A stretch of DNA of 64,000 nucleotides from SKLM01 sp964514285 (GCA_964514285.1 CAZEQC010000004.1:49595-113594); one strand, 5' to 3'; positions 51,180 through 60,756 are shown, counted from the stretch's first letter. The notes: a model not told the origin generated them from the letters alone. A program made the numbers and translations.

Positions 51180-51207
51180 TTGACAATCTGAACAAAGCCG
51201 TTATACT
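51180..51207 (+). promoter_or_regulatory. Strong promoter for the tRNA-Ala pair and possibly the leuS operon
   Basis: TTGACA at 51180-51185, a 16-base spacer and TATACT at 51202-51207, about 45 bp before the first tRNA. I found no terminator between the tRNAs and the T-box. Confidence 0.85.
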
Positions 51208-51250
51208 ATATGCTGCGCTAGCGGGAAGAGACCCTGGCGTCGGGTGACAA

Positions 51251-51323
<73 letters not shown>

Positions 51324-51353
51324 TTGAAGTTTTTGCAAGTTTTTACCAGACGT

Positions 51354-51426
51354 GGGCCCGTGGCTCAGTTGGGAGAGCACCACAATGGCATTGTGGGGGT
51401 CGAGGGTTCGAGTCCCTCCGGGTCCA
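51354..51426 (+). tRNA. tRNA-Ala (GGC)
   Basis: The acceptor arm GGGCCCG pairs with CGGGTCC, with one mismatch or wobble. The anticodon arm CCACA-ATGGCAT-TGTGG gives GGC, reading GCC and GCU. The T arm is GAGGG-TTCGAGT-CCCTC. It lies 30 bp after the first tRNA-Ala and shares its D arm. Confidence 0.93.
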
Positions 51427-51466
51427 CTTTTTCTCTGCAAGAACAACTGAACGATTGAGACTGAAA

Positions 51467-51740
51467 AGCTGCGAACAGGAGTAGTAAGCTACTCCCCTCA
51501 GCGAGCCGGGAGAGACCAGGTGGAAGCCCGGCACTTGGCGGCCCAGGGGAGACGCCCGGAAGGCTGAACTCGCCTGGGAGCTGCATCGGCGAATGCCGGC
51601 AGCATGCCGGTGTAACCGACGACGGTTCGCTCTCGTTAACGAGCCAAGAGTGGGAGCCCCTCAAGAGAGACTTCGAGGGATTCTCCATTCAGGGTGGTAC
51701 CGCGGAGCCCTTTCGCCCCTGAGGCGAGAGGGTTTTTGTG
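51467..51740 (+). promoter_or_regulatory. T-box leader, leucine specific (CTC specifier)
   Basis: The conserved T-box sequence AGGGTGGTACCGCG is at 51691-51704. Stem I begins around GGAGTAGTAAG, has a GAGAGA-type internal motif, and ends with a specifier loop CTGAACTCGCC. There CTC (51569-51571) follows GAA and is a leucine codon. The terminator pairs 51708-51717 with 51723-51732 and is followed by five T. Uncharged tRNA-Leu should stabilise the antiterminator and switch on the downstream genes, of which leuS is the expected target. The T-box begins about 40 bp after the second tRNA-Ala, and I see no promoter of its own. Confidence 0.92.
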
Positions 51741-51758
51741 TTCTAGAGAGGTAGCGCT

Positions 51759-52208
51759 ATGCACATTGAGGACTTGCCGCAAGCTGTCAACTCACATCTG
51801 GTGCGTTCAAGCGACCTGAATCACCACGGTACGCTCTTCGCGGGGCGGATATCGGAGTGGGTGGTGGAAGCAGCCTTCATCGGTGCCCAACGCGCACTCG
51901 ACGTAGATCCTGCTAACCTGGTCTGTCTGAAGATCCACGGCTTGATCTTCACTCGAGGTGCTGTCAATGGGGACATCGTTGAATTGCATTCCCGAGCGGC
52001 TTACGTGGGTCAGACCAGCATAACGATATATACCGAGGCATTTATACCCGAACACAGCGAAAAGCCCGCTCTGGACGGCTTCTTGACCTTCGTGCACGTG
52101 CGGGAAGGGAACTCAGCCCCCCACGGGCTGGAAGTCCAGCGACCAGAAAGTGGAGAACCTCTTGAGCTTTGGGAGAAGGTAGAGCAATTACGTCGAGGGA
52201 ACTTGTGA
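51759..52208 (+). CDS. Acyl-CoA thioesterase, hotdog fold
   Basis: The 149-residue protein resembles the YciA/BFIT group of hotdog thioesterases. It has SSDLNHHGTLFAGRISEWVV with the N-x-x-G-T-L-F-x-G motif and an acidic catalytic region downstream (GDIVELHSRAAYVGQTSITI). It then has a TFVHVREG strand. It hydrolyses acyl-CoA thioesters in the cytoplasm. It is the first gene after the leucine T-box terminator, so its expression should respond to tRNA-Leu charging, which is not expected for a thioesterase unless it works on leucine-derived or branched acyl-CoA. Confidence 0.88.
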   Translation: MHIEDLPQAVNSHLVRSSDLNHHGTLFAGRISEWVVEAAFIGAQRALDVDPANLVCLKIHGLIFTRGAVNGDIVELHSRAAYVGQTSITIYTEAFIPEHSEKPALDGFLTFVHVREGNSAPHGLEVQRPESGEPLELWEKVEQLRRGNL

Positions 52209-52238
52209 CAGAGAACACATGTTAAAGAGAGATAGCCT

Positions 52239-53147
52239 ATGAAAAGTGTGCCGCTAACACCGAACATCTCTCATCTACAGAGCGGTTCCAACATGGGGCT
52301 GGTGGTCCGTGATGGGCGAGCTTTGTTGATCGACACGGGTCTCGACGACGACTCTGGGCGTCGGGCCTTGCGCATCCTTGAGGAAAAAGATGCTCAATTG
52401 GAGGCGGTTATCGTCACGCACGCCCACGCCGATCACTTCGGCGGCGCTCATTTCCTTCAGAGGCGCCTCGAGGTCCCCTTGTACGCCCCGAACTTGGAGG
52501 CCGCGATGATGGAGCACCCCATCATCGAGCCGCTCTACCTCTTTGCTGGTGCCGCCCCCATCAAGGAACTGCGCCATAAGTTCACCCTGGCCGAGCCCTG
52601 TAAGGTGAATCGGACCGTGGCACCAGGCCCCTTGAGGATAGGGCCCTTTCGGGTGACGATCGTTCCGCTGCCAGGTCATGCCCTGAATCAGGTCGGAGTG
52701 GCGGTCGAGGACGAGGATAAGCACGTGCTCTTTTGCGCCGACGCGATTTTCCCAGAGGAGACGATACAGAAGCATAGAGTGCTCTTCTGCGTCGATCTGG
52801 ATCAGACCCTGGAGACCATCAAGAGCCTGGCAGATCAGCCATACGACCACTTCGCCCCAGGGCATGGGCCGGCTTACAATGCGGGAGCCGCGATAGAGAC
52901 GATCTGTGACGCAAACCGAGACCGGCTGGAGGAGATAAGAGACGCAGTCTACGAGGCACTGGAGGAGCCGCGCGAGACCTCAGCGGTGGTGCAACACGTC
53001 GCCCAGGCCTTTGCGCTGGAAATCACGAGACCGACCGCGTATTTCCTGACGCGCACGACGGTTCTGGCGGCCCTCTCATCGCTGGAGAAAGCGGGGCAAG
53101 CAGCGGCAGTGACGGAAGCGAACAAGCTTCTTTGGGAGCGCCGATAG
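52239..53147 (+). CDS. Metallo-beta-lactamase-fold hydrolase
   Basis: The 302-residue protein has the MBL metal set: VTHAHADHFGG (HxHxDH), PLPGHALNQVG (His), CADA (Asp) and FAPGHGP (His). An N-terminal strand (LLIDTGLDDD) and a C-terminal helical region with a possible winged-helix-like part (DAVYEALEEPRETSAVVQHV) surround it. Members of this class hydrolyse thioesters, lactones or phosphodiesters. It lies 30 bp after the thioesterase gene and 207 bp before leuS, within the T-box operon. The substrate is unknown. Confidence 0.88.
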   Translation: MKSVPLTPNISHLQSGSNMGLVVRDGRALLIDTGLDDDSGRRALRILEEKDAQLEAVIVTHAHADHFGGAHFLQRRLEVPLYAPNLEAAMMEHPIIEPLYLFAGAAPIKELRHKFTLAEPCKVNRTVAPGPLRIGPFRVTIVPLPGHALNQVGVAVEDEDKHVLFCADAIFPEETIQKHRVLFCVDLDQTLETIKSLADQPYDHFAPGHGPAYNAGAAIETICDANRDRLEEIRDAVYEALEEPRETSAVVQHVAQAFALEITRPTAYFLTRTTVLAALSSLEKAGQAAAVTEANKLLWERR

Positions 53148-53353
53148 ATCGGAGAAACCGAGAATCTGAGTCACGACTGACGACAAGAACCTTACGGTGA
53201 AAGCGACACACCTTGAGACAGAACGACATAGAAGAGGTATAGAAACCCGAAAGGGTTCTCCCAAGAGGATATCTCTTCAGGAAGATGAGCATCAGACGCT
53301 TTTGCCTTGACGGGACAGCGAGCTCTCGGAACAAGGGTGAGGAGAAACCAAGT

Positions 53354-56173
53354 ATGACAGACAAATACGTGCCGCAAGAGATTGAACCAAAGTGGCAGGA
53401 GACTTGGGCGGATGATGGTATGTACGAAGCCACCATCGATTATGACCAACCCAAGCACTACGCGCTGACCATGCTGCCATATCCCAGCGGGGATCTACAC
53501 ATCGGTCATTGGTACGCCATGGCGCCCAGCGACGCTCGGGCCCGCTACATGCGGATGAAGGGCTACAACGTCCTCTTCCCTATGGGCTTCGACGCCTTCG
53601 GCCTGCCGGCCGAGAACGCTGCCATCAAACGCGACATACATCCTCATACCTGGACTATCTCCAACATCGAGAACATGCGGGAACAGCTGCGGTCGATGGG
53701 AGCGATGTTCGACTGGGACCGGGAGGCCATCTCCTGCCTACCCGGCTACTACCGCTGGGATCAATGGTTCTTTCTGAGACTCTATGATATGGGCCTGGCG
53801 TACCGGAAGGAGGCGGCGGTCGACTTCTGCCCCAACTGCAACACCACCTTGGCCCGCGAACAGGTTTGGGGAGAAGATCGTCACTGCGAGCGATGTGGGA
53901 CGCCGGTGGTCAAGAAGGAGCTGACACAGTGGTTCTGGCGCATCACCTCGTACGCCGAGGAGCTCCTGGACTTCTCCGACATCGACTGGCCGGAACGGGT
54001 TGTGACAATGCAGACTAACTGGATCGGCCGCAGCGAGGGAGCGGACGTCACTTTCCCCACCGAGCAAGGCGACGCTATAGAGGTCTTCACCACCCGACCA
54101 GATACTCTCTGGGGCGCCACCTTCATGGTCCTGGCTCCAGAGCATCCCCTGGTGGACAAGGTGACCACAGATGAGCAACGCGACGCCGTCGCGGACTACA
54201 AGCTCCAAGCCTCGCGCCAGACCGAGATCGAACGATTGTCCACGGAGAAAGAGAAGACCGGCGTCTTCACTGGGGCCTACGCCATCAACCCGGTCAACGA
54301 GAAACGCATCCCCATCTGGATCGCCGACTACGTGATGATGACCTACGGCACTGGCGCCATTATGGCCGTCCCGGCTCACGACGAGAGGGACTTCCAGTTC
54401 GCGATGAAGTACGGACTGCCTATCATTCCCGTAATCGACCGCCCGGACGGCGTCGGGAGATCGTTCGTACCAGAGGGAACGACCGAGCCAAGTTTCGCCG
54501 CGACGTTGCGTGAATCCGGCATCCCCTTCGAGGAGCGCGATGGCGCGCTTCACGTCACGCTGGACGAAAACAAGGGCGAGGTGGACCGGTATATCGAGCT
54601 GGCGGAGGCGCACGTCCGGTCAGGTGCCTGGATCGAGGTCGTGGGAGCCCGATGGGCCTTCATCTTCGATGATGAGGTGATGTCGCTCAGCAGCGTGGAG
54701 GCTGAACGGGAGATCCTGGGGAAGATTATGTCGTTGGAGGGCAGCGCGCGCCCCGCGCCGGGGGTGGAGGAGAAGCAGACCGTAATGGCGCTTCTCTGGG
54801 AGGTACCCTTTTATCGAGATCTACTCTTCCACGCGGAGTACGGGACGATGATCAACTCGGGCCCGTTTACCGGCACGCCAGGTGACGTGGCCGTGGAGAA
54901 GGTGATCGAATGGCTAGAGGAACAGAATCTCGGCGAGGGGGATGTCAACTACCGTCTACGAGACTGGCTGATCAGCCGCCAGCGGTATTGGGGAGCGCCG
55001 ATCCCCATCGTCTACTGCGACGAGTGCGGCACGGTTCCAGTGCCTTACGAGGATCTACCGGTGGAGCTGCCCAAGGATGCCCAGTTCCTGCCCACAGGCG
55101 AGAGCCCACTCAAGCATCACGAGGCCTTCTTGCACACGACGTGCCCCAGGTGCGGCGGCCCGGCCACCCGGGAGACGGACACGATGGACACCTTCGTCGA
55201 CTCCTCCTGGTACCAATACGCCTATCTGAGCCCCTACTACAAGGCAGGAGAGCCCATCGATGAGTATTCGTCGCCGTTCGATCCTGAGGAGGCGGAGTAT
55301 TGGGCGCCGGTGGACGTCTATACCGGGGGTATCGAGCACGCCACGATGCACCTGATTTATACCCGCTTCTTCACCAAGGCCATGCAGGATATGGGCCTGG
55401 TCGACTTCGACGAGCCGATGGTGATGCTGCGAAACCAGGGCATCATCCTCGGCGAGGACGGCGAGAAGATGTCGAAGAGCCGCGGCAACGTCATCTCACC
55501 GGACGAGCTCGTCGCCGAATACGGAGCGGACACGGTGCGCGGCTACCTCATGTTCGGCTGGCGATGGGATCAGGGAGGGCCTTGGGATCCGCAGGGCATT
55601 CAGGGGGTCTATCGCTGGTTGCACCGCATATGGAAGCTGGTGTTGGAGCCCAGCGGGGCGGACGGAGATCCAACAGAGGAACAGATCGCCGACCTGCAAC
55701 GCGCGACGCACCAGACGATTGGAAGCGTGACCGACGATATGGAGGCTTTCTCGTTCAACACGGCCATCGCACGCCTGATGGAGTTCACCAACGCTCTGCA
55801 GAAGGCAGGACGGACCCCGGTCTACGGGACAGAGGCATGGGACGAGGCCATCGAGACGCTCCTGCTGCTACTGGCACCCAGCTGTCCTCACGTCGCTGAG
55901 GAGCTGTGGGAGCGGATAGGCCGTCCCTATAGCATCCACCAGCAGCCCTGGCCCGAGTTCGATCCCGATCTGGCGGCTGAGGAGACGATCACCCTGGTGG
56001 TCCAGGTCAACGGGAAGCTGCGGGCCCGCTTGGAGGTCCCGGCTGACGTCAGCGAGGAGAGGGCGAAGGAAGCTGCCCTGGCAGACGAGAACGTCCAGCG
56101 TCACATCGAAGGGAAAGACGTTAAACGACTGATCTACGTTCCCGGTCGGCTAGTGAACGTCGTGGTCACGTAA
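53354..56173 (+). CDS. leuS: Leucyl-tRNA synthetase with enlarged CP1 editing region
   Basis: A 939-residue class Ia synthetase. It has the HIGH motif (YPSGDLHIGHWYAMAPSDAR, H49-H52), then MGFDAFGLPAENAA. A zinc module with CPNCN and CERCG follows, and then the CP1 editing domain (TTRPDTLWGATFMVLAPEH and GTGAIMAVPAHDERD). It continues with VNYRLRDWLISRQRYWGAPI and ends with KMSKS (705-709). It charges tRNA-Leu. Between PIIPVI and MINSGPFTG there are about 137 residues where Escherichia coli LeuRS has about 25; the extra part is charged and holds no motif I know. The ATG at 53354 has GGAG nine bases before it. It is the last gene of the T-box operon. Confidence 0.97.
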   Translation: MTDKYVPQEIEPKWQETWADDGMYEATIDYDQPKHYALTMLPYPSGDLHIGHWYAMAPSDARARYMRMKGYNVLFPMGFDAFGLPAENAAIKRDIHPHTWTISNIENMREQLRSMGAMFDWDREAISCLPGYYRWDQWFFLRLYDMGLAYRKEAAVDFCPNCNTTLAREQVWGEDRHCERCGTPVVKKELTQWFWRITSYAEELLDFSDIDWPERVVTMQTNWIGRSEGADVTFPTEQGDAIEVFTTRPDTLWGATFMVLAPEHPLVDKVTTDEQRDAVADYKLQASRQTEIERLSTEKEKTGVFTGAYAINPVNEKRIPIWIADYVMMTYGTGAIMAVPAHDERDFQFAMKYGLPIIPVIDRPDGVGRSFVPEGTTEPSFAATLRESGIPFEERDGALHVTLDENKGEVDRYIELAEAHVRSGAWIEVVGARWAFIFDDEVMSLSSVEAEREILGKIMSLEGSARPAPGVEEKQTVMALLWEVPFYRDLLFHAEYGTMINSGPFTGTPGDVAVEKVIEWLEEQNLGEGDVNYRLRDWLISRQRYWGAPIPIVYCDECGTVPVPYEDLPVELPKDAQFLPTGESPLKHHEAFLHTTCPRCGGPATRETDTMDTFVDSSWYQYAYLSPYYKAGEPIDEYSSPFDPEEAEYWAPVDVYTGGIEHATMHLIYTRFFTKAMQDMGLVDFDEPMVMLRNQGIILGEDGEKMSKSRGNVISPDELVAEYGADTVRGYLMFGWRWDQGGPWDPQGIQGVYRWLHRIWKLVLEPSGADGDPTEEQIADLQRATHQTIGSVTDDMEAFSFNTAIARLMEFTNALQKAGRTPVYGTEAWDEAIETLLLLLAPSCPHVAEELWERIGRPYSIHQQPWPEFDPDLAAEETITLVVQVNGKLRARLEVPADVSEERAKEAALADENVQRHIEGKDVKRLIYVPGRLVNVVVT

Positions 56174-56206
56174 AGATCCACTTAGAGCCTCGACCCTATG
56201 AGGTTG

Positions 56207-56277
56207 GGCTCGTAGTGACGGCTCCCGCTGTCCCTTGTACAGGACAACAGAGGCCGTCGCTACGAGCCTTTCGCTTT
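56207..56277 (+). terminator. Long hairpin terminator after leuS
   Basis: GGCTCGTAG and GACGGC from 56207 pair with GCCGTC and CTACGAGCC up to 56268, with an inner CTGTCC/GGACA pairing, then TTTCGCTTTC. It is a strong stem with a moderate T-tract. Confidence 0.75.
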
Positions 56278-56320
56278 CTAACACGCGTGCCAGGAGCGGC
56301 CCCGACGCCCCGAAAAACCA

Positions 56321-56845
56321 CTACCTTCGACATCTATCGGGGTGCCAGTAGCCCCTCTGAACCGTGCGGGAGTCGGTGACGGTGACGATAGCATCGTCAT
56401 CGACCTGCTGGCCGATCTTCAGCACATTCTTCACCTCTCTACGCGGGACCAGCACGGAGACCACCTCAACCGTCTTCTCGCGTCCGTGGCCCTCCAACTC
56501 TGTCACACCGAAGCCAGCCTCCCGGAGCGTACCCGCCAGGTCGTGGCCGTCCTCAATCGATATGAACCGCACCTCGGCGTAGCCGAGCGCCAGCCGCTGC
56601 TCCAGCACCATCCCCACCAACGTCCCGCCAGCGAATCCCCCAGCGTAGGCGATGATGTTCCAGACATTGTTCAGGTTAGACACCACTTTGCCGATGGCGA
56701 TGACGTAGACGAGCGAGCTGATGAAACCCGCCGCCACGGCGTAGACCTTTCGTCCCTGGACCGTCATCAGGGTCGATAGCGTGCTGACAGCGATGCCCAG
56801 CACGCGTAGGCCGAAGATCAACAAAGCCTCCAAGACTATGCTCAT
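56321..56845 (-). CDS. UPF0316/DUF2179 membrane protein
   Basis: The 174-residue protein has three N-terminal membrane segments at about residues 5-25, 32-52 and 60-82. A cytoplasmic alpha/beta domain (EVRFISIEDGHDLAGTLREA and GREKTVEVVSVLVPRREV) of the DUF2179 kind follows. It matches what is known as UPF0316, whose function is not established. GAGGTGATC lies before the ATG. It is a single gene on the minus strand, convergent with leuS. Confidence 0.85.
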   Translation of the reverse strand: MSIVLEALLIFGLRVLGIAVSTLSTLMTVQGRKVYAVAAGFISSLVYVIAIGKVVSNLNNVWNIIAYAGGFAGGTLVGMVLEQRLALGYAEVRFISIEDGHDLAGTLREAGFGVTELEGHGREKTVEVVSVLVPRREVKNVLKIGQQVDDDAIVTVTDSRTVQRGYWHPDRCRR

Positions 56846-56903
56846 TGTTCGATCACCTCGTCGTCAGGTTTAGTGTAACGTATACTCAGTCCTCGCAGAC
56901 CAA

Positions 56904-56941
56904 CACGTGAAAGAAGCGGCCATCCCCTCGATAGCCGCTTC
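56904..56941 (-). terminator. Terminator after tRNA-Arg
   Basis: GAAGCGGC at 56913-56920 pairs with GCCGCTTC at 56934-56941. On the minus strand the stem is followed by TTTCACG. Confidence 0.65.
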
Positions 56942-56946
56942 TCGTG

Positions 56947-57021
56947 TGCCCCGGGCGCGATTCGAACGCGCGACCTTGAACTTAGGAGGTTCCTGCTCTG
57001 TCCAATCTGAGCTACCGGGGC
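56947..57021 (-). tRNA. tRNA-Arg (CCT)
   Basis: The minus-strand sequence folds with acceptor GCCCCGG/CCGGGGC and D arm GCTC...GAGC. The anticodon arm GGAAC-CTCCTAA-GTTCA gives CCT, which reads AGG; its outermost pair is a G-A mismatch. The T arm is GCGCG-TTCGAAT-CGCGC. A is the discriminator base. It lies 21 bp after the end of a glycosyltransferase gene on the same strand. Confidence 0.93.
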
Positions 57022-57042
57022 TCAGGGGCGATTATAGCACGC

Positions 57043-58131
57043 TCACCGCAGGGCGGCAAGCAATCGTCGAGCCGTCTGGGGCCAAGTGTATCGTTTGGAG
57101 CGCTCAAGGCCCGCTTCAGCAAGTTCGTTCCTTAGCACAGCGTCATCAAGCAGCCTAGCCATTGCTGCTGCTATCGCCTCAACGTTCTTCGGATCCACCG
57201 TCAATCCCGCTTGCCCCACCACCTCTGGAAGGCTCGTGGTGTTGCTGGTGACAACGGGGGTCCCGCAGGCCATCGCCTCCACAGGCGGAAGGCCAAAGCC
57301 CTCGTAGAGGGACGGGTAGACCAGCATTGCCGCGCCTCGATAGAGGGTCGGTAGATCCTCCTCGGGCACGAAGCCAGTCAGAATGACACCGGCAGAGCGA
57401 GCACGCTCCAGGAGTTCATCGCTCGCCCAGCGTGGCGCTCCCACCCAGACCATCCTCGGGATCGCCCCCCTCCCACTACACAGATGTAGATAGGCATTGA
57501 GGAGTCGGGATAGATTCTTGCGAGGGTGGATGTTGCCCAGGGCCAGGATGTACGACTCATCCAGGCCGTAACGGGAGAGGGTTCTCTGATCATCCTGAGC
57601 CGTGCTGTTGTCCCGAGACGGTCGGAACTGGCCCCCAACTCCGTTCGGGACAATGGACGCTTTGCCCGCAGCTTTGGGATAGAAACGGAGCAACTCGTCG
57701 CGAGAGAACGCCGAGACTGTCAGCACCCGGTCTGCAAGTCGCACGGCCCAATCCACCAGCCAGCGCATGTACCAGGCCACCAGGGGAGGAAAGTACTCTG
57801 GATGCGCCCTGAAGGAAAGGTCGTGGACGATCACGCACCCCTTGCATGGTAGAAGTGGGGGGAGATAGTAGTTGGAGAGGTACCAGTCCGCTTCCAAGTC
57901 CCTCAAGGCACTCGTCTGTTGATAGAGGAAGAACGGAAGCTGGCGATAGGTCCCCAGGTTCACTTGGTGAACGATGGAGGGGTGAGATAGATCGCTATCC
58001 CACTGACACGTGAGCACGCTTATCTCAGGCGGTGAGGTGAGCGTGGACAACCCCGCAATCAGACCGGTGATGTACGTCTCATTGCCACCACGTCCCCGGC
58101 CGAGCTCGGTCCCGTTGATCACAAGGTGCAT
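57043..58131 (-). CDS. GT4-family glycosyltransferase
   Basis: A 362-residue GT-B protein. It opens MHLVINGTELGRGRGGNETY with the glycine-rich loop. The mid-region is GNIHPRKNLSRLLNAYLHL. The donor-binding block YPSLYEGFGLPPVEAMACGT has the E-x7-E pair. It should add a sugar from a nucleotide donor in a surface polysaccharide or protein-glycosylation pathway. It begins two bases after the stop of the next upstream glycosyltransferase, so the two are tightly coupled. Donor and acceptor are unknown. Confidence 0.9.
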   Translation of the reverse strand: MHLVINGTELGRGRGGNETYITGLIAGLSTLTSPPEISVLTCQWDSDLSHPSIVHQVNLGTYRQLPFFLYQQTSALRDLEADWYLSNYYLPPLLPCKGCVIVHDLSFRAHPEYFPPLVAWYMRWLVDWAVRLADRVLTVSAFSRDELLRFYPKAAGKASIVPNGVGGQFRPSRDNSTAQDDQRTLSRYGLDESYILALGNIHPRKNLSRLLNAYLHLCSGRGAIPRMVWVGAPRWASDELLERARSAGVILTGFVPEEDLPTLYRGAAMLVYPSLYEGFGLPPVEAMACGTPVVTSNTTSLPEVVGQAGLTVDPKNVEAIAAAMARLLDDAVLRNELAEAGLERSKRYTWPQTARRLLAALR

Positions 58132-58133
58132 CG

Positions 58134-59396
58134 TTAGCTCGCCAGACGAGCATAGATTGCCCTGAGACGTTCGTAGATATGGTTCCAGGTGTAGCGAGCC
58201 TTTACCTTGGCTCGTCCCCGTCGTCCCATCATCTGGGCACGCTCCGGCTCTCCAAGCAACAAATCGATCGCCCCCGCCAATGCCTCCACATTCCCGAAGT
58301 CGACCAGCAGACCATCCTCTCCATCGTTGATCACGTCAGGCACACCGCCGGCTCGGCCCCCGATGACGGGCTTCCCATAAGCCCATGCCTCCAGATAGAC
58401 GATGCCAAACGAATCGATGCGGGAGGGCAGAGCAAAAACATTTGTCGCGGCCAGGAGATCGCGCTTGTCCTGACCCAGGACAGGCCCGAGCAGAAGAACA
58501 CGGTCACGCGTGGCAGACGGAAGACGACGGTAGAAACGGACAAACTCGTCCACCTGCGGTCCAGCGATGACCAGGTGAGCGCCGCATCCCTGGGCCCACA
58601 GCCGCTCCATCGCCCTCACCAGATAGAAGCTCCCCTTGTCATACGTCACAACGCCGAGGAAGGTAACGATAGGCCGGCCGTCCAGATCGTGACGCCCTCT
58701 GAATCGAGCCGCGTCGCCTCCCCGCAGACGATTCAGGTCGACGCCCATCCCCAACCGATGCAAGCGATCTTCTCGCACTCCCAGGTGAATCAGCGCTCGC
58801 TTCTCGATCTCAGTCTGCACCATCACGGCGTTGGCATCCCGCAGGACCTCCAGCTGATGGGGCATGGTGTAGTTGATCAGGACGTCCTGGCTCCCCTGCT
58901 CGCCGACGTGAACGAAGGGCGTGGTGACAAAGGGGAGGCCCTGACCGCGCGCGTAACGCCAGGCAGCGATGAGAGGCCATTCAAGCGCGATATTGACGCC
59001 ATGCACGAGGTCAAACGTACCAGATAGGCCAGACAACCCTTCCTCGATCCCCGGGACCCCAGGCATCTGCGGTGCCAGTCGGCGCAGAATCGGCGCGCTC
59101 ACGGCAGGCCACCGAGCTATGATGGTCGCCAGTCGACGGAGGATGTAGAAGGACCAGGGCGCCACAGGAAGATGGGCGACCGGATGGCGAATCACCTCAA
59201 CGTCGTTACGTCGCTCCGGACCCCCAGGGAGGTGGCGTTTGCGCGGGTTCCAGAAGTACTCAACCTCGGACGCGTCCGTGGTGACGACGGTCACCTGATC
59301 ACCGTGATCAGCGAAGCGCTCCGACATAACTTGAGTGTAGACCTCGGCGCCGCCGAGAAAAGGAGGATAAGCGGCGTTGACGTGGAGAAGCCTCAT
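58134..59396 (-). CDS. GT4-family glycosyltransferase
   Basis: A 420-residue GT-B protein. It starts MRLLHVNAAYPPFLGGAEVY with the family GGAE loop. The hinge is VTFLGVVTYDKGSFYLVRAM, and the donor block is FALPSRIDSFGIVYLEAWAY. In that block the first Glu of the usual E-x7-E pair is Asp. It should retain the anomeric configuration of the sugar transferred. It is the middle one of three glycosyltransferases on the minus strand, 185 bp after the previous one and two bases before the next. Confidence 0.9.
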   Translation of the reverse strand: MRLLHVNAAYPPFLGGAEVYTQVMSERFADHGDQVTVVTTDASEVEYFWNPRKRHLPGGPERRNDVEVIRHPVAHLPVAPWSFYILRRLATIIARWPAVSAPILRRLAPQMPGVPGIEEGLSGLSGTFDLVHGVNIALEWPLIAAWRYARGQGLPFVTTPFVHVGEQGSQDVLINYTMPHQLEVLRDANAVMVQTEIEKRALIHLGVREDRLHRLGMGVDLNRLRGGDAARFRGRHDLDGRPIVTFLGVVTYDKGSFYLVRAMERLWAQGCGAHLVIAGPQVDEFVRFYRRLPSATRDRVLLLGPVLGQDKRDLLAATNVFALPSRIDSFGIVYLEAWAYGKPVIGGRAGGVPDVINDGEDGLLVDFGNVEALAGAIDLLLGEPERAQMMGRRGRAKVKARYTWNHIYERLRAIYARLAS

Positions 59397-59580
59397 CTCG
59401 TTGCCCGTTTAGAGACTAACAACGTTCGACACCGATCGTCACAGAGTCTCAGTAGACCCAATCCTGCTCGAACTCGATCGCCAGATCCAGACCAGTAGCG
59501 GGGATTTGCCCATACCGCAGTAGCAACCTCGGATCTACTCAGTTTAGTCGGTAAGGCGATCAGATCCAAGGACATGCCGA

Positions 59581-60756
59581 TCATAGAGATTGCCAGACCT
59601 CCAAAGCGTTGCGGAAGCGACAGAGCACGGTTTCCCAACTGTGCTCTGCCAGGACATAAGACCGCCCCAATCGTCCCATCTCCGCTCGCTTGCGCGGATG
59701 AGTCATAAACCAGTCGAGTGCGCCGATGAATTCCTCAAGCCCAACGTAGTAGAGCCCCCCATCACTGCACAGAACGTGATGGCGAGTGACGTTGCATCGA
59801 CCGTGGACCAAAACCGGAACCCCAGCCAGCCAAGACTCCATAACGGTAAGTGAGAAACTCTCCTTCAGCGAAGGCTGGCACACGACACTGGCCGCGGTAT
59901 AGGCATCCAGCTTATCTTGTTCCGGAAGAAAGCCAAGCGTGACAACGTCAGGATGGGAGGGAATCCTGAGCGCCCCCTTTCCCATCAGGACAAGCTTCAG
60001 GGGACCAGGCCGTCGACGCTTGTATTCCACAAAGAACCAGAAGAGCTCCAGAACATTCTTCATAGTGGCCAAACGCCCGGCGTACAGGATAAAGGGATCG
60101 GTCAGGTCAAAGCCTTTTCGAAAACGTTGCGGGTTCGCTGCGTATTCGTCCACCCAGCCGCCAACAACACGAGCGCCAGGGTTATGAATGCCAAGAGTCT
60201 CCTGGGCCAGAGTCATCTCGGGCTCACTGTTAAACATCACCCCGCGACAAGTTTCCATCATTAACCGAGTCTGCATAAAATAGGCAAACACCTCGTCGTG
60301 CAGGCAAGGCCAGAGGACGCTACGATCAGGCAGGAGAGTCGTGCCGTAGAACGTCGTTCCATATAAATAGGGAATGAAGATTAGGAAATCAAACCGCCAT
60401 CCCCGCTCTAGAATGTATGAGTAGAGAGCCGGACTATGAGCGCTGTTATCGATCCATTCGTACTCTTCATCGACGGTGGTGGGACATCCGTTCATGAATT
60501 TGCCCAGTAGTTCCCAGAAGCGTGCCGCATCTCGAAAGCGATGATCAATGCGAAAACGCCTGACTGGGATACCATTCACCGTCGTCAGCCCCGAGGGATA
60601 GACATTGCGCCAACTGGCCAAGTCATTGGCACAAGTGGTCAACACCTCGACATCGAAATCCGACTTGGGTAGATGCTCGGCGAGACCCCGGGCAAGCGTC
60701 TCGGCCCCTCCCAGAATGTCCTCTCCGTAGCGCGGGATGACAATCGCCAGCTTCAC
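59581..60756 (-). CDS. GT4-family glycosyltransferase
   Basis: A 391-residue GT-B protein. It opens MKLAIVIPRYGEDILGGAET, the middle is PFILYAGRLATMKNVLELFW, and the donor block is CQPSLKESFSLTVMESWLAG with E-x7-E. It starts with GTG overlapping the TGA of the coiled-coil gene upstream (GTGA), a sign of translational coupling. It belongs to the same surface-glycan group as the next two genes. Confidence 0.9.
   Translation of the reverse strand: MKLAIVIPRYGEDILGGAETLARGLAEHLPKSDFDVEVLTTCANDLASWRNVYPSGLTTVNGIPVRRFRIDHRFRDAARFWELLGKFMNGCPTTVDEEYEWIDNSAHSPALYSYILERGWRFDFLIFIPYLYGTTFYGTTLLPDRSVLWPCLHDEVFAYFMQTRLMMETCRGVMFNSEPEMTLAQETLGIHNPGARVVGGWVDEYAANPQRFRKGFDLTDPFILYAGRLATMKNVLELFWFFVEYKRRRPGPLKLVLMGKGALRIPSHPDVVTLGFLPEQDKLDAYTAASVVCQPSLKESFSLTVMESWLAGVPVLVHGRCNVTRHHVLCSDGGLYYVGLEEFIGALDWFMTHPRKRAEMGRLGRSYVLAEHSWETVLCRFRNALEVWQSL

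Noticed and set aside
53148..53353. A second T-box or riboswitch in the 206-bp gap before leuS
   Set aside because: Only a small AACCC/GGGTT hairpin is present; there is no T-box sequence and no specifier loop.
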